64,000 bases of DNA from Leptobrachium leishanense (GCA_009667805.1 CM019064.1:73592400-73656399), one strand, 5' to 3'; positions 1 through 11,230 are shown, numbered from the stretch's first letter. A program made the numbers and translations. Notes: generated by a model not told the origin, from the letters alone.

Positions 1-270
1 CACTAACGCGCGTTAAAAAAAAAAAAACATCGTACCCGACGCTCATCCACGCCCCCTTGCGTTATCTTCCATAGGAGGATAGCGGAGCACCCGTCGACGT
101 GAATCCTAGCGTTCTAGAATGGCGATGCGCTAGGATTCGCGTCGACGTGTGCTCCGCTATCCTCCTATGGAAGATAACGCAAGGGGGGGTAGACGAGTGT
201 CGAGTACGATGATTTTTTTTTTTAACGCGCGTTAGTGCGTTACAAAAAAACGTCTAGTGTGCAGCCGGCC
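1..270. mobile_element. Harbinger-like foldback MITE, left end outside window
   Basis: A near-perfect inverted repeat of about 235 bp fills this stretch: CACTAACGCGCGTT plus an A-run at base 1 is mirrored by a T-run and AACGCGCGTTAGTG ending near 237, and the arms pair through most of the interior around a small loop near 118. The right terminus reads, on the minus strand, GGCCGGCTGCACACTAGACG followed outside by TTA, which resembles PIF/Harbinger-type termini with 3-bp TWA target sites. The left terminus would lie just before the window. No coding capacity. The superfamily call is an inference; the foldback is directly visible. Confidence 0.6.
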
Positions 271-274
271 TTAG

Positions 275-520
275 CATACCTCAATACAAAATGCACCTGT
301 AAACATGTAACATAATGACTACATTTCCTCCATATTTATTTTTCTGTTAATCTGTATATTTGGTCCTGTGTTAATATCTTGCATTTTACTATTTTGTATT
401 TCTGTAACCACTCAATGTTCTCGAACCCAGGACATACTTGAAAACGAGAGAAATCTCAATGTATCCTTCCTGGTAAAATCCTTTATAAATAAAATAAATA
501 AATAAATAAATTTAATAGAA
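275..520 (+). repeat. Non-LTR retrotransposon 3' end
   Basis: AT-rich 3'-UTR-like sequence ends in a conserved block (ACTTGAAAACGAGAGAAATC, about 437-456) and an (AAAT)n tail at 486-512. The same tail occurs on the minus strand at 43979-44060. The upstream part (ATGCACCTGTAAACATGTAA, near 290) recurs at 58380-58413. Repeated 3' ends with simple-repeat tails are typical of LINE or SINE insertions. The clade cannot be fixed because no ORF remains. Confidence 0.55.
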
Positions 521-1349
521 AGTACAGCTGAATCTGTTTTTTATGTTGCTTTAAAAATCATGGGTTTGGAATGCAATTTGTAAAAAAAAATCATTTATTA
601 TTTAATATAAATTTATTTAATTAAATTAATAATATATCCTTCCTGTTTTATTGGATATTTACGAATAATTTCTAAACAGATTGTACATAAGTTCATGACC
701 CTTTCCTACTATAAAAAAAATACTATTAGCTAAAATGTAAAAAGCTTGGTACCCAGCTAATGCAGTGAGACATACTGTATATAAAGCATTTTTTCTTAGA
801 TTTTCTACAGCATCCACTCTTTAGTCTCGCTCGCTCTCCTCGGAGTTTTGTTGACCTCAATAATGCTGCAGAATCATGAAGCACAAAGGCTTTTGACCCT
901 ACCTTCCTCTGATATTTCGGAAAGGATTTTCACTGATACATTGGTAGTTATCATAAAGCCGTCAGACAACGGAGCTGGCAGAGCATCTGGACTAACCGCT
1001 CATGTGGTCTCAGCAGAAATTGTATTTAGTAGTCTGAATTAAACTGAACACTCCAAATCAGCTTTCTAGGTAATCAATACATTGCTTCAGGCTGGGTTAT
1101 AAGGAGATCACCAACCAGGCAGAACAAGGATTAACTCCAGCCATATGCACGCTTTATGTTCTACAGATAGATTAAAACTGTGCATCTGGTGGGAGAAATA
1201 AACCAGCAAAATGACATAAATCCATTTTAACTCTTTAATTCCAAACATGATATTGTGTGTATATAGAAATACACACACGCACACAAACACTACGTATATG
1301 AGATAACGCAAGAGAGGGTTATGTTTGTTTTTATTCTAATGATAATTTA
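521..1349. other. No recognised gene; AT-rich, small CA-rich microsatellite
   Basis: AT-rich DNA with no recognisable domain. A 64-codon ORF at 848-1042 has no family signature I trust. An imperfect GT/CA microsatellite lies near 1256-1290. Confidence 0.5.
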
Positions 1350-2246
1350 CAGGGTTATTCAAAGAGATCCGAATTGCTTGAGAAAGGTAACCGAACGCTG
1401 AAAATCTGCGTTCGGTTACCTTTCTTGGCCATTCGGCTATCCAGAGAGCAGGCAATTCACCAAATCCTGGCGAATTGCCTGCACATACGGTGCCTGTTCG
1501 AGGGCAGTGAAATCCCCATGAAAAAGCACTGCTTCGGCTATTCAGAGAACACAAACCAGCAGTGAAAGGTTCCCCTAATGCCCTGCCATTCGGTGGTTTA
1601 ATTCCGGCAAATTTATTCAGGAGAATCCCTTAGGTTTCAATGCTAAAAATATTCCGGTTTTAACTCAATATCTAATAAACCGTTCATTATAAAATTATGC
1701 AGTAAAGAGTCTCTTTATTTATCGATTTTTTTAGGATATTTTAAGCATTTGTTTTAAAAGTCCGATTTTTTTTTTTAAGTTTACTTATTTTTTCTGTAAC
1801 AGCCCTCTTTATTATCATTCCCTGGACCTCATATGTAAATTTCAGACATTTTCGATCTGTAGTTTCTTTGCAAACAGTGTTTCACTTTTCAAACATTCAC
1901 ACAAACTGTTTACCTAATTTATTCACTTTACTCTGTCTGCTGTCTCCGCTTTCTTGGCTTTTTCCGGCGGCTTCGCTGCATGTGATTGGCTCCTGCTCGG
2001 GTTTTTCCGTGGTTTTCGGCAAGTTAATCCAGATGTTTTTGTGGGTTTTCGGTGTGCATTCGCTGGGTTTTGCGGTTAGTTTTCGTTGGGTTTGCGGCAG
2101 CTTTTCCCTGCAATTCGGGGACCCTGTGGTGTTTGCTGAATACACCGCAGGGTCACCGAAATGGGATCGGCAAAAGGAACCGAATTGAAAAGAACGAAAA
2201 GTCACCGAACGTGCGGTGACTTTTCGAATCTTTTTGAATAACCCTG
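1350..2246. mobile_element. CAGGG-TIR nonautonomous DNA element, complete copy 1
   Basis: Begins CAGGGTTATTCAAAGAGATC and ends with the inverted counterpart ...TTTTTGAATAACCCTG; both sides are flanked by TTA (3-bp duplication). Each end carries its own hairpin: the left pairs AAAGGTAACCGAACGC with GCGTTCGGTTACCTTT, and the right pairs GAAAAGTCACCG with CGGTGACTTTTC. There is no transposase ORF. Eight further copies or fragments occur in this window, so it is a high-copy family. The superfamily is undetermined: 3-bp duplications fit Harbinger-like or CACTA-like elements, but the terminal bases are diagnostic of neither. Confidence 0.75.
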
Positions 2247-3214
2247 TTAGTATAACTTTTATTAGGCTTTAACTTTCGAAGGCTAACAGGGTTATTCAAA
2301 GAGAATCGAAAAGTCACCGCACGTTCGGTGACTTTTCGTTTTCTTCAATTCAGCTTGATTCGGCGATCTGATTTTGGCGACCCTGCGGTGTATTCAGCAA
2401 GCACCATAGGGCCATCATAGTGCAGGGAAAAGCCACCAAAAAGCAGCTCGCCGCAAAACCCAGGCGAATGCACACGGAAACCCGCAAAAAGATCTGGATT
2501 AACCCCGGAGAAACCCGAGCAGGAGCCGATCAGAGCGCAGAGCAGCCGCCGGAAAAACCCGACACCGCAGACGAATGGAGTGAAAAAACAAAAACAGTAC
2601 GCTTGAATGTTTGAAAAGTGAAACGCTACTTGCAAAGAAACTACAAAACGAAAATGTCTGGAATTTACATATAAGATCCAATGAATGATAATAAAAAGGG
2701 CTGTTGCAGAAAAAAGAAAAATGATTAAAAAATCCCGAAAAATGCCTAAAAGATCCTAAAAAAATCTAAAAATAAAGAAACTTTTTACTGCAGAATATTA
2801 TAATTAGGAATGAGCTGTTCGGGTTCAGACGGTTCGGGGTTCGACCCGAACTTAGCCTGTTCGAGCAGATCGCGAACCCCGAACATTTCCGGGTGTTCGC
2901 CGCATGTTCGACCACAATGGACCACAATGCATTTTCCCACTGCCTGAAGCTCGTAATTGGCTACAGCCTTGCACCTTACCACAGGTCTGGTGCAAGACTG
3001 GTTGAACACTATGCCAATCACCACTCAGAGTCGTGATTGGGCAAACTTTTCCCAATCATGGGCTCACAGAGCTAAGTCCCGCAGCACACTATATAAGGTT
3101 TCAACGCAGCGCTTTCTGCACGCATTTCAGAGGAGATTTCAAAGAAGATAGTTGTGTGTGTTGTTACTGCCGGTCTGCCACGCTACTGGGGGGGTCTGGG
3201 GGGGGTCTCATTTC

Positions 3215-4220
3215 GACCAAATATCAGGGAATTTAGGTGATGTGTGTCTTGTCACTGTGCCAGCAAGTTGTTTTGGGGTTTACAACTTTATTTAAAACAT
3301 TTGTGTATTGAGGTGATTTTCTGGGTCTTGTCACACTGTGCCAGCAAGTCTTTTTGGGTCTCATTTATACCAAATATCAGGGAATTTAGGTGATATGTGT
3401 CTTGTCACTGTGCCAGCAAGTTTTTTTGGGGTTTACAACTTTATTTAAAACATTTGTTAACTAAGGTGATCTTCTGGGTCTTGTCACCACTCACCACTGT
3501 GCCAGCAAGTCTTTTTGGGTGTAATTTTTACCAAATATCAGGGAATTTAGGTGATGTGTGTCTTGTAACTGTGCCAGCAATTTGTTTGGGGCTTTACAAC
3601 TTTCTTTAAAACATTTGTGAATTAAGGTGATCTTCTGTGTCTCGTCACACAGTCAGCAAGTTTTTTTGGGGCTCACTAATTTCTTTAAAATACTTGGGAA
3701 TTAAGGTGATCTGTGTCTCGTCATACATACAGTACCACGCTGTATTTTGGGGCTCACTAATTTCTTCAAAACACTTGTGAATTAAGTTGATTTGTGTCTC
3801 ATCACACAAACAGTACCACGCTGTATTTTGGGGCTCACTAATTTCTTTAAAACACTTGGGAATTAAGATGATCTGTGTCTCGTCATACAAACAGTACCAC
3901 GTTGTATTTTGGGGCTCACTAATTTCTTTAAAACACTTGGGAATTAAGGTGATCTGTGTCTCGTCATACAAACAGTACCACGCTGTATTTTGGGGCTCAC
4001 TAATTTCTTTAAAGCACTTGGGAATTAAGGTGATCTGTGTCTCGTCATACAAACAGTACCACGCTGTATTTTGGGGCTCACTAATTTCTTTAAAGCACTT
4101 GGGAATTAAGGTGATCTGTGTCTCGTCATACAAACAGTACCACGCTGTATTTTGGGGCTCACTAATTTCTTTAAAACATTTGTGAATTAAGGTGATCTGT
4201 CTCTTGTCACTGGCTGCCAG
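3215..4220 (+). repeat. About 81-bp tandem array in hAT 5' region
   Basis: Thirteen units begin with GGTGAT or a close variant at about 76-82-bp spacing (near 3236, 3312, 3388, 3467, 3549, 3627, 3706, 3786, 3868, 3949, 4030, 4111, 4191). The first six alternate between two monomer types (TGTGTCTTGTCAC and TTCTGGGTCTTG), forming dimers. From 3706 onward they are nearly identical single-type 81-bp units with CAGTACCACGCTG. Long ORFs on both strands here only reflect a period divisible by three. Confidence 0.9.
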
Positions 4221-4318
4221 CTATCAGTGTGTCTCACTGAGTTATACCAGAGTTATTTAAATCTTTATACTAGAGATTAATCAGAATTCTGTATATATTA
4301 ATCTATATATCACTCACC

Positions 4319-5112
4319 ATGTCTGAAAGAACAAAAAGGACAGGCAGACGCTCCCAGCCACAGATAAGAGGGCAAGCAGCCCCTGTGTCGGGAGGCTGTG
4401 TCTCTGGTCGTGGTGGACGTGGTGCATCCTCTGCAGGGGCACGCTTGTCCTTTCTAACTGGTGCTGGCCGTCTTAAGCAGCAGCAGCAACATACAGAGGA
4501 CTTGGTGGATTGGCTAACCAGGCCATCCTCATCCTCTGAGTCCTCTGCCAGCCAGGCTTCTAGTGCTTTACAGTCCACCTCAGCTGCCAAAGCATCTAAT
4601 GCAGCCTCCATGTCCACAGCTACTCCTGCCGTAGCCTCGCTATCACACACGGAGGAGTCAGCTGAATTGTTTGACTACAATGAGAGCGACATGCTGCTTG
4701 AGGATGCGCAGCAAGTACAGTGCTCTGATTCAATCTCTGAGGTTGGGCAAGGGAGTATAATCAACCTAGAGGAAGGGGGTGCCAGTAATGACACACAAAT
4801 AACTGGCACTCATGTTGCCCCAGCAGCTGCAGCATACTGCCAAGTTGGCTCCAGTGACGAGGAGATAGGGGGTAAAGATGACATTGATGATGATGAGGTC
4901 ACGGACTCCACCTGGGTGCCAGATCGAACTGAGGAATCAAGTGAGGAGGAGGGGGAGGAGGAGGAGGCACAGCAAACACGAGGCACAACATCCTCTGCGA
5001 CCAACCATAGCACTAGCCATTCCAAGGCATCACATGTCAGAGCTGCTCCGGTGCAGTGCGCAGTTGTCTCAAAGAACACATGCAGGAACTCTGCTGTCTG
5101 GGAGTTCTTTAA
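4319..5112 (+). pseudogene. hAT transposase N-terminal segment, first half of BED finger
   Basis: About 264 residues before the insertion: a basic start, a QQQQ run near residue 54, Ser/Ala-rich stretches, a very acidic block around residues 203-217 (EESSEEEGEEEEA), then SAVWEFF at 258-264. The Trp and aromatic pair are the first conserved positions of a BED finger. Reading on past 5112 runs into the inserted element and ends in foreign sequence at 5323, so that tail is not genuine. Confidence 0.85.
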
Positions 5113-6344
5113 CCACTTGAATGCTAAGGACGCGCTCAGCGCGTCCTCAGCATTCCCGCTGGTATGCGGAGGACGCGCTGAGCGCGTCCTCGCATTGGGG
5201 TCAGCGTTCGGCCGGGTTCCGGCCGATCGCTGGCCCCTCCGGTGCGGGCTGACATCCTGGATGTCAGCCCGGCATCCGGAGCAGTGGCCGCCATTATTAT
5301 GTGTCATCGCGCCCCCGCGATGACACATAATTCAGGCGCCCCCCCGCATGTGCGGAGGAGGCGCCTGAAAGGGAGGGGGGGGAGGTCCTTCGGACCTCTC
5401 TCCCTCCGATCGGCGGCTCACAGGGGCTTAACCCAGGCATCATTTGGAAGGGCACAGCCTGCCCTTCCAAATGATGCCTGGCATTAACCCTGGGGAGCTG
5501 GATCGCAAATCGGCGCTGAAAAGCGCCGATTTGCGATCCTTCCCGGGAGCTGGCCGACATCTTGGATGTCGGCCAAGCTTCCGGGAACTCCCCCAGAGGA
5601 CTGGCGTCATCGTGCGCAGCACGATGACGCCAGTCCTAGCATTAACCCCTAACTGCCACGAAGTGTGGAGATAGGGAGTTCCAATGAACTCCCTATCTCC
5701 CGATCCGTGGCAGTTAGGGGTTAAATTTTGATATCGTTGGATCGGCCAGAGCATGGCCGTTCCAACGATACCAAACATGAAAGTAAAAAAAATTGTAAAA
5801 AAAAAAAAAAAGAAAAATAAAAATAAAAAAAATTTAAAAAAAAAATAATAAAAAAAAAATAAACACTTTTTTTTTTTTTTTTGTTTTGTTAATGCAGCAA
5901 TATTGTTCCATTTCAATTATAATGTGAACAATGATGCTGCATTAACGATTTTTGTATGCGGTGCGTTTGTTAAAAATGGTGTCATTTTCCCCAAAAAAAA
6001 AAGTAACGAGACCCCATCTCTAATTTTTTTAACAAGCGCACCCCATACAAAATATAACCGCAATTGCTCGCATGTTAAAATGTGGAAAAAAACACTTTAC
6101 ACGCTGTAAATTATTGAAAATACATATTTTATTGCATTTTTTGTTATAATATACAAACATGACATAACGTATACATATAATAATGACATATTATGAATCT
6201 ACCGAGTCTGACGGAAAGAACGATATATAATATGTCGATGTCATATACTAAAATAAGCCTTCAAAACACGTTTAAACATGATGCGCAAAACAGGTAAAAA
6301 ATGACCTCAGCACAGGGGCGGGAAAAGCCTCAGCAGCGAAAGGG
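5113..6344. mobile_element. TTAA-flanked element made of serial hairpins, inside the BED exon
   Basis: TTAA at 5109-5112 and at 6345-6348 bounds 1,232 bp. The termini align as imperfect TIRs: CCACTTGAATGCTAAGG against CCCTTTCGCTGCTGAGG on the other strand, 11 of 17. Conceptual removal of the insert plus one TTAA restores the transposase frame exactly through the BED finger. TTAA targets are used by piggyBac and Kolobok elements. The interior is a series of about a dozen separate palindromes: near 5125-5143, 5166-5188, 5248-5270, 5298-5330, 5334-5368, 5374-5410, 5434-5483, 5500-5540, 5544-5586, 5598-5638, 5643-5724, 5727-5773 and 5890-5946, with more AT-rich ones to 6240. No ORF. Relatives lie at 27155-28036 and 51574-52670. 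Confidence 0.85.
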
Positions 6345-6348
6345 TTAA

Positions 6349-7585
6349 GAACTGTGCAGCAGACCCCACCGTTGCTATTTGTAATCTATGTCAGAGGAGG
6401 CTGAAGCGTGGGATAAACACCGGACACTTGGGTACCACGTGCTTGAGGCGACATATGAACAAGTGCCACACATCCCGTTGGGGCAAAACTTTGCGTAGGT
6501 CCTCCTCCTCCTCATCTGTCTCTACCCACATTGTATGTCCTGCCATGCAATTGCCTACAACCTCCACCGACAGGGATGATGCTACAGTAATGGATGTACC
6601 AGCAGGTCCTTCCTCACAATGTGACATCATCCCAGTAGCTGAAGATTTACGCAGTCAGATTACGTTGCCGCAGCTGCTGCAGCGAAAGAAAAAATATAGT
6701 CCCAACCATCCCCAAGCACAGCATCTAAATGCCAGTTTAGCAAAATTACTTGCATTGCAGCTGCTGCCTTTCCAGCTGGTGGACTCTGCTCCCTTCCGTG
6801 AATTTGCTGAATGCGCTGTACCACAGTGGCAGGTTCCAAAATGCCATTACTTTTCACGCAAGGCCATTCCAGCACTATACCAGCATGTGGAAGACAATGT
6901 TATCCAGTCATTGGGAAAGGCAGTCAGCAGCAAGGTGCATGTGACTTTAGACACGTGGTCCAGCAAGCATGGACACGGTCATTACATTTCCTTCACGGCA
7001 CACTGGGTAACTCTGATTGCAGCTGGGAGGGATCCAAGACGGGGCTCTGTGATGGAGCTTGTTCATCCACCACACCTCCAGAAAGCTGCTTGTATGAGGT
7101 CTGTCTGCTCCACCACCACCACCTCTTCCTCCTCCTCCTCCTTCTCTGTCTCTGGCGAAGTGGCAGTTAAACCGACGCCTGACAGGGTGTACGCAATGGC
7201 TCAAGCAAAAAGATGCCATACTGTGCTTGAGCTGGTTTGTTTAGGGGACAGGAGCCACACTGGGTCAGAAATTTTGTCAGCTCTGCAGGGGCAGGTGCAG
7301 AGATGGTTAACACCACGCCAGCTTGAGCTGGAAATGATCGTCTGTGATAATGGTAGCAACCTTCTCTCCGCCCTACGCAAGGCTAAATTGACGCATGTAC
7401 CATGCCTAGAACACGTCCTAAATCTGGTGGTACAGCGTTTCCTAACCAAGTACCCAGGGCTGCCAGAGCTTCTCATCCAGGCCAGAAAAGTCTGCAGCCA
7501 CTTCAGACGGTCGTTCCCAGCAAGCGTTCACCTGGCAGAAATTCAAAGAGAATTCCACCTTCCCACAAACCCGTCTGATCTGTGA
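6349..7585 (+). pseudogene. hAT transposase core segment, second half of BED finger
   Basis: It opens with the zinc-binding part of the BED finger: AICNLCQ, then HLGTTCLRRHMNKCH. This is followed by a Ser-rich linker, the HYFSRKAIPALY stretch, LDTWSS with the first catalytic Asp, an Ala/Ser-rich insertion (SSSSSS run near 7127), CDNGSN with the second Asp, and a VPCLEHVLNL motif. The frame ends in a TGA at 7583, just before the conserved PTRWNST motif in another frame, so a 1-2 base indel lies between about 7500 and 7580. Confidence 0.88.
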
Positions 7586-8006
7586 CATGCCCACCAGGTG
7601 GAACTCGACATTAGCAATGCTGCAGCATCTGCACAAGCAGCAGAGGGACATCAACGAGCACCTGTGTGAGTATGGCACAAGGACAGGTTCAGGTCAACTT
7701 GTTTTTTTTTTCCCCCCGCAGTGGCTGATGATCAAGGATGCATGCACTGTACTGTCACCATTTGAGGAGGCAATGAGGATGGTGAGCAGGGACAGTGCAT
7801 GCATCAGTGACACAATTCCTTTTCCTTTAGAGTTCCTGCTGGAGCACACTCTGTGGGGAATTATAGATGTGGCTCTAGAGGCAGAGCAGCGGGAGGAAGA
7901 GGAGGCCTTCCCTAGCTCTCAGGGCCAAAGACTTTCCACAGAAACATTCCAGCGGGTCCTACTCAGATCAGACAGGAGGAGGATGAGGAGGAGGACTACT
8001 ATTTAA
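7578..8006 (+). pseudogene. hAT transposase middle segment
   Basis: In a new frame, ICDMPTRWNST leads into a helical region with a TVLSPFEEAM motif, the expected position of the third acidic residue in hAT cores. It ends in an acidic/basic low-complexity stretch where the frame is lost again. The T- and C-run at 7698-7718 is a likely site of added bases. Confidence 0.8.
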
Positions 8007-8470
8007 GTAGTGAGGGCATTGAAGGTGGGGATTCCTCAAGGCAGGGTTTTGTGTGCCCAGAAACAGAAGGGCTTGTGCGTGGCTGGGAGGAGGAAGTGCA
8101 CGATACAGTCATCCTCATTGGCCAGGAAGACTCGGCAGCTAATGCCACCTCCAACCTACGATGCATGGGCTCCCTAATGATGCAAAGCCTGCTAAAGGAC
8201 CCCAGGATTTGTGCTATCAAGGAGAGGGATCATTACTGGTTGGCAACCCTTCTTGATCCACGATACATGGGGAAAGTTCCAGAGCTCATCCTGCCCGCAC
8301 AGAGGGAGCACAGGATGACAAAACTTGAGGACGCTCTAAAGCGGAACTTGTGTAACACCTTTCCAGGCACTGTTAGATTACCAAGTGCTGACACACGTGC
8401 TTCTGAGGCTGAAGGTGATCAGAGGAATAGCGGTGAAGGCCATGGCCGCTTGACTGATGCATTTTTTTAG
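8007..8470 (+). pseudogene. hAT transposase DPRY segment
   Basis: This segment reads on through an acidic stretch, then carries HYWLATLLDPRYMGKV (about 8232-8279), the conserved motif between core and C-terminus in hAT transposases. The frame breaks in the seven-T run at 8461-8467; the next frame continues without loss of similarity. Confidence 0.82.
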
Positions 8471-8813
8471 TCCTCGACACCCAGGGACGTCAAATGTAGG
8501 CACCCATTGCCAGCGTCTTCACCATATGGTGCAGGACTACCTAAGGGCAAGGGCAGACCTGGATACCTTTCCAGCAGATGATCCACTGGCTTACTGGGTG
8601 TTGAGATTGGATCACTGGCCAGAACTTAGCCAATATGCTATGCAGCTACTAGGTTGCCCTTCATCTAGCGTGCTTTCCGAAAGGACGTTCAGTGCCGCTG
8701 GAGGTTTTGTCACAGACAAAAGAGTGCATCTGTCCACCGACTCTGTAGACCGGCTGACATTTATAAAAATGAATCAGTCCTGGATCAGCAGCTATCAATC
8801 CCCTGATGCTTAG
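8457..8813 (+). pseudogene. hAT transposase C-terminal dimerisation domain
   Basis: About 115 residues with the order DPLAYW, LSQYAMQLLGCPSSS, SERTFSAAG, LSTDSVDRLTFIKMN: the hAT family dimerisation region, the most conserved part of the superfamily. It ends at a natural stop at 8811-8813, about 70 bp before the 141-bp array begins. Confidence 0.92.
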
Positions 8814-8884
8814 TAATGGAATAGATAGGGGATGTCCTCTTCTGCATTCACAAAACCTCCAGCACTGAACTCTTCCACAATACC

Positions 8885-11230
8885 ACAAAAGGGTTACGGT
8901 GTGAAGGCACTTGCTGCCATGAAAGGCACAATATCTGGCTGCACTGACGCCCATTAAAAAAAAACAAAAAACTTTTCAATATAGGACCACATGGTCCACC
9001 CCTGCACTCTTCCACAATACCACAGAGGGATTACTGTATGATGATACTTGCTGGCCTGGCACCAAAGGCAGAATATCTGGGTGCACTGACGCCCATTACC
9101 AGATCAAAAAATTTTCAATAAAGGACCACATGGTCCACCCCTGCACTCTTCCACAATACCACAGAGGGGTTACTGTATGATGATACTTGCTGGCCTGGCA
9201 TTAAAGGCACAATATCTGGCTGCACTGACGCGCATTAAAAAAAACAAAAAAACTTTTCAATATAGGACCACATGGTCCACCCCTGCACTCTTCCACAATA
9301 CCACAGAGGGATTACTGTATGATGATACTTCCTGTACTGGCACCAAAGGCACAATATCTGGGTGCACCGACGCCCATTACCAGATCAAAAAATTTTCAAT
9401 AAAGGACCACATGGTCCACCCCTGCACTCTTCCACAATACCACAGAGGGGTTACTGTATGATGATACTTGATGGCCTGGCATTAAAGGCACAATATCTGG
9501 GTGCACTGACGCCCATTACGAGATCAAAAGCTTTTCAATATAGGACCACATGGTCCACCCCTGCACTCTTCCACCATACCACAGAGGGGTTACTGTATGA
9601 TGATACTCGCTGGCCTGGCAGTCTTGCACCAAAGGCAGAATATCTGGGTGCACTGACGCCATTACCAGATCAAAAAATTTTCAATAAAGGACCACATGGT
9701 CCACCCCTGCACTCTTCCACAATACCACAGAGGGGTTACTGTATGATGATACTTGATGGCCTGGCATTAAAGGCACAATATCTGGGTGCACTGACGCCCA
9801 TTACGAGATCAAAAGCTTTTCAATATAGGACCACATGGTCCACCCCTGCACTCTTCCACCATACCACAGAGGGGTTACTGTATGATGATACTCGCTGGCC
9901 TGGCAGTCTTGCACCAAAGGCAGAATATCTGGGTGCACTGACGCCCATTACCAGATCAAAAACTTTTCAATATAGGACCACATGGTCCAACCCTGCATTC
10001 TTCCACAATACCACAGAGGGGTTACTGTATGATGATACTTGCTGGCCTGGCATTAAAGGCACAATATCTGGCTGCACTGACGCGCATTAAAAAAAACAAA
10101 AAAACTTTTCAATATAGGACCACATGGTCCACCCCTGCACTCTTCCACAATACCACAGAGGGATTACTGTATGATGATACTTCCTGTACTGGCACCAAAG
10201 GCACAATATCTGGGTGCACCGACGCCCATTACCAGATCAAAAAATTTTCAATAAAGGACCACATGGTCCACCCCTGCACTCTTCCACAATACCACAGAGG
10301 GGTTACTGTATGATGATACTTGATGGCCTGGCATTAAAGGCACAATATCTGGGTGCACTGACGCCCATTACGAGATCAAAAGCTTTTCAATATAGGACCA
10401 CATGGTCCACCCCTGCACTCTTCCACCATACCACAGAGGGGTTACTGTATGATGATACTCGCTGGCCTGGCAGTCTTGCACCAAAGGCAGAATATCTGGG
10501 TGCACTGACGCCCATTACCAGATCAAAAACTTTTCAATATAGGACCACATGGTCCAACCCTGCATTCTTCCACAATACCACAGAGGGGTTACTGTATGAT
10601 GATACTTGATGGCCTGGCATTAAAGGCACAATATCTGGGTGCACTGACGCCCATTAACAGATAAAAAAAACACTTTTCAATATAGGACCACATGGTCCAC
10701 CCCTGCACTCTTCCACAATACTACAGAGGGGTTACTGTATGATGATACTTGATGGCCGGGCATTAAAGGCACAATATCTGGCTGCACTGACGCCCATTAA
10801 AAAAAACAAAAAAACTTTTCAATATAGGACCACATGGTCCACCCCTGCACTCTTCCACAATACTACAGAGGGGTTGCTGTATGATGATACTTGCTGGCCT
10901 GTCACCAAAGGCACAATATCTGGGTGTACTGACGCCTTAACCAGATGCATATCTTTTCATTATAGGACCACATGGTCCACCCCTGCACTCTTCCACAATA
11001 CCACAGAGGGGTTACTGTATGATGATACTTGATGGCCTGGCATTAAAGGCACAATATCTGGGTGCACTGACGCCCATTAACAGATAAAAAAAAAACACTT
11101 TTCAATATAGGACCGCATGGTCCACCCCTGCACTCTTCCACAATACCACAGAGGGGTTACTGTATGATAGTACTTGCATGCCTGGCACTAAAGGCACAAT
11201 ATCTGGGTGCACTGCCATTGACGCCTGTAT
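8885..11230 (+). repeat. About 141-bp tandem array, 16 units, in hAT 3' region
   Basis: The motif GGACCACATGGTCCA (itself a palindrome) recurs at 8984, 9123, 9265, 9404, 9543, 9689, 9828, 9975, 10117, 10256, 10395, 10542, 10685, 10827, 10965 and, as GGACCGCATGG, at 11110. Spacing is 138-147 bp. Units 9265-9975 and 10117 onward are nearly identical at a shift of 852 bp, a six-unit higher-order duplication. Within it, the 9404 and 9689 unit pairs match at 285 bp. ORFs through the array are by-products. Confidence 0.95.

Larger units (their letters stand above)
4319..8813 (+). pseudogene. hAT transposase (BED-finger type), broken
   Basis: The gene encodes a DNA-binding, cut-and-paste transposase. 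In order it shows a Ser/acid-rich N-terminus, a BED zinc finger (split), an RNase H-like core with a first Asp in a LDTW motif (codon 6949) and a second Asp in a CDNGSN motif (codon 7345), a C..H pair near 7400, PTRWNST near 7590, DPRY near 8262, and the C-terminal hAT dimerisation block (SERTFSAAG, about 8678-8704, then LTFIKMN). ATG 4319 follows TCACC and opens the only frame leading into the BED finger. Lesions: a 1,232-bp TTAA element inside the finger and frameshifts near 7575, 7980-8010 and a T-run at 8460-8467. The architecture resembles ZBED4/ZBED6-type proteins, which derive from hAT transposases. Confidence 0.9.

Noticed and set aside
848..1042. ORF with VVIIKPSDNG, loosely like a Penelope-like RT motif
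   Set aside because: The rest of the frame does not match and no neighbouring motif supports it.
3645..4185. ORFs of 132 and 162 codons on opposite strands with perfect repeats
   Set aside because: The 81-bp period is divisible by three, so both strands stay open by chance.
4303..5328. Minus-strand ORFs opposite the hAT N-terminus
   Set aside because: They are antisense shadows of the Ser/Glu-rich coding region.
5440..5916. 158-codon minus-strand ORF with a Phe/Lys-rich N-terminus
   Set aside because: Produced by A/T runs and hairpins of the TTAA element; no domain.
9362..10609. Long plus-strand ORFs of 131-242 codons
   Set aside because: They follow the 141-bp tandem array and change frame with unit length; no protein family signature.
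8885..11230. Possible CRISPR array
   Set aside because: Units are contiguous tandem repeats without unique spacers, in a eukaryotic transposon.
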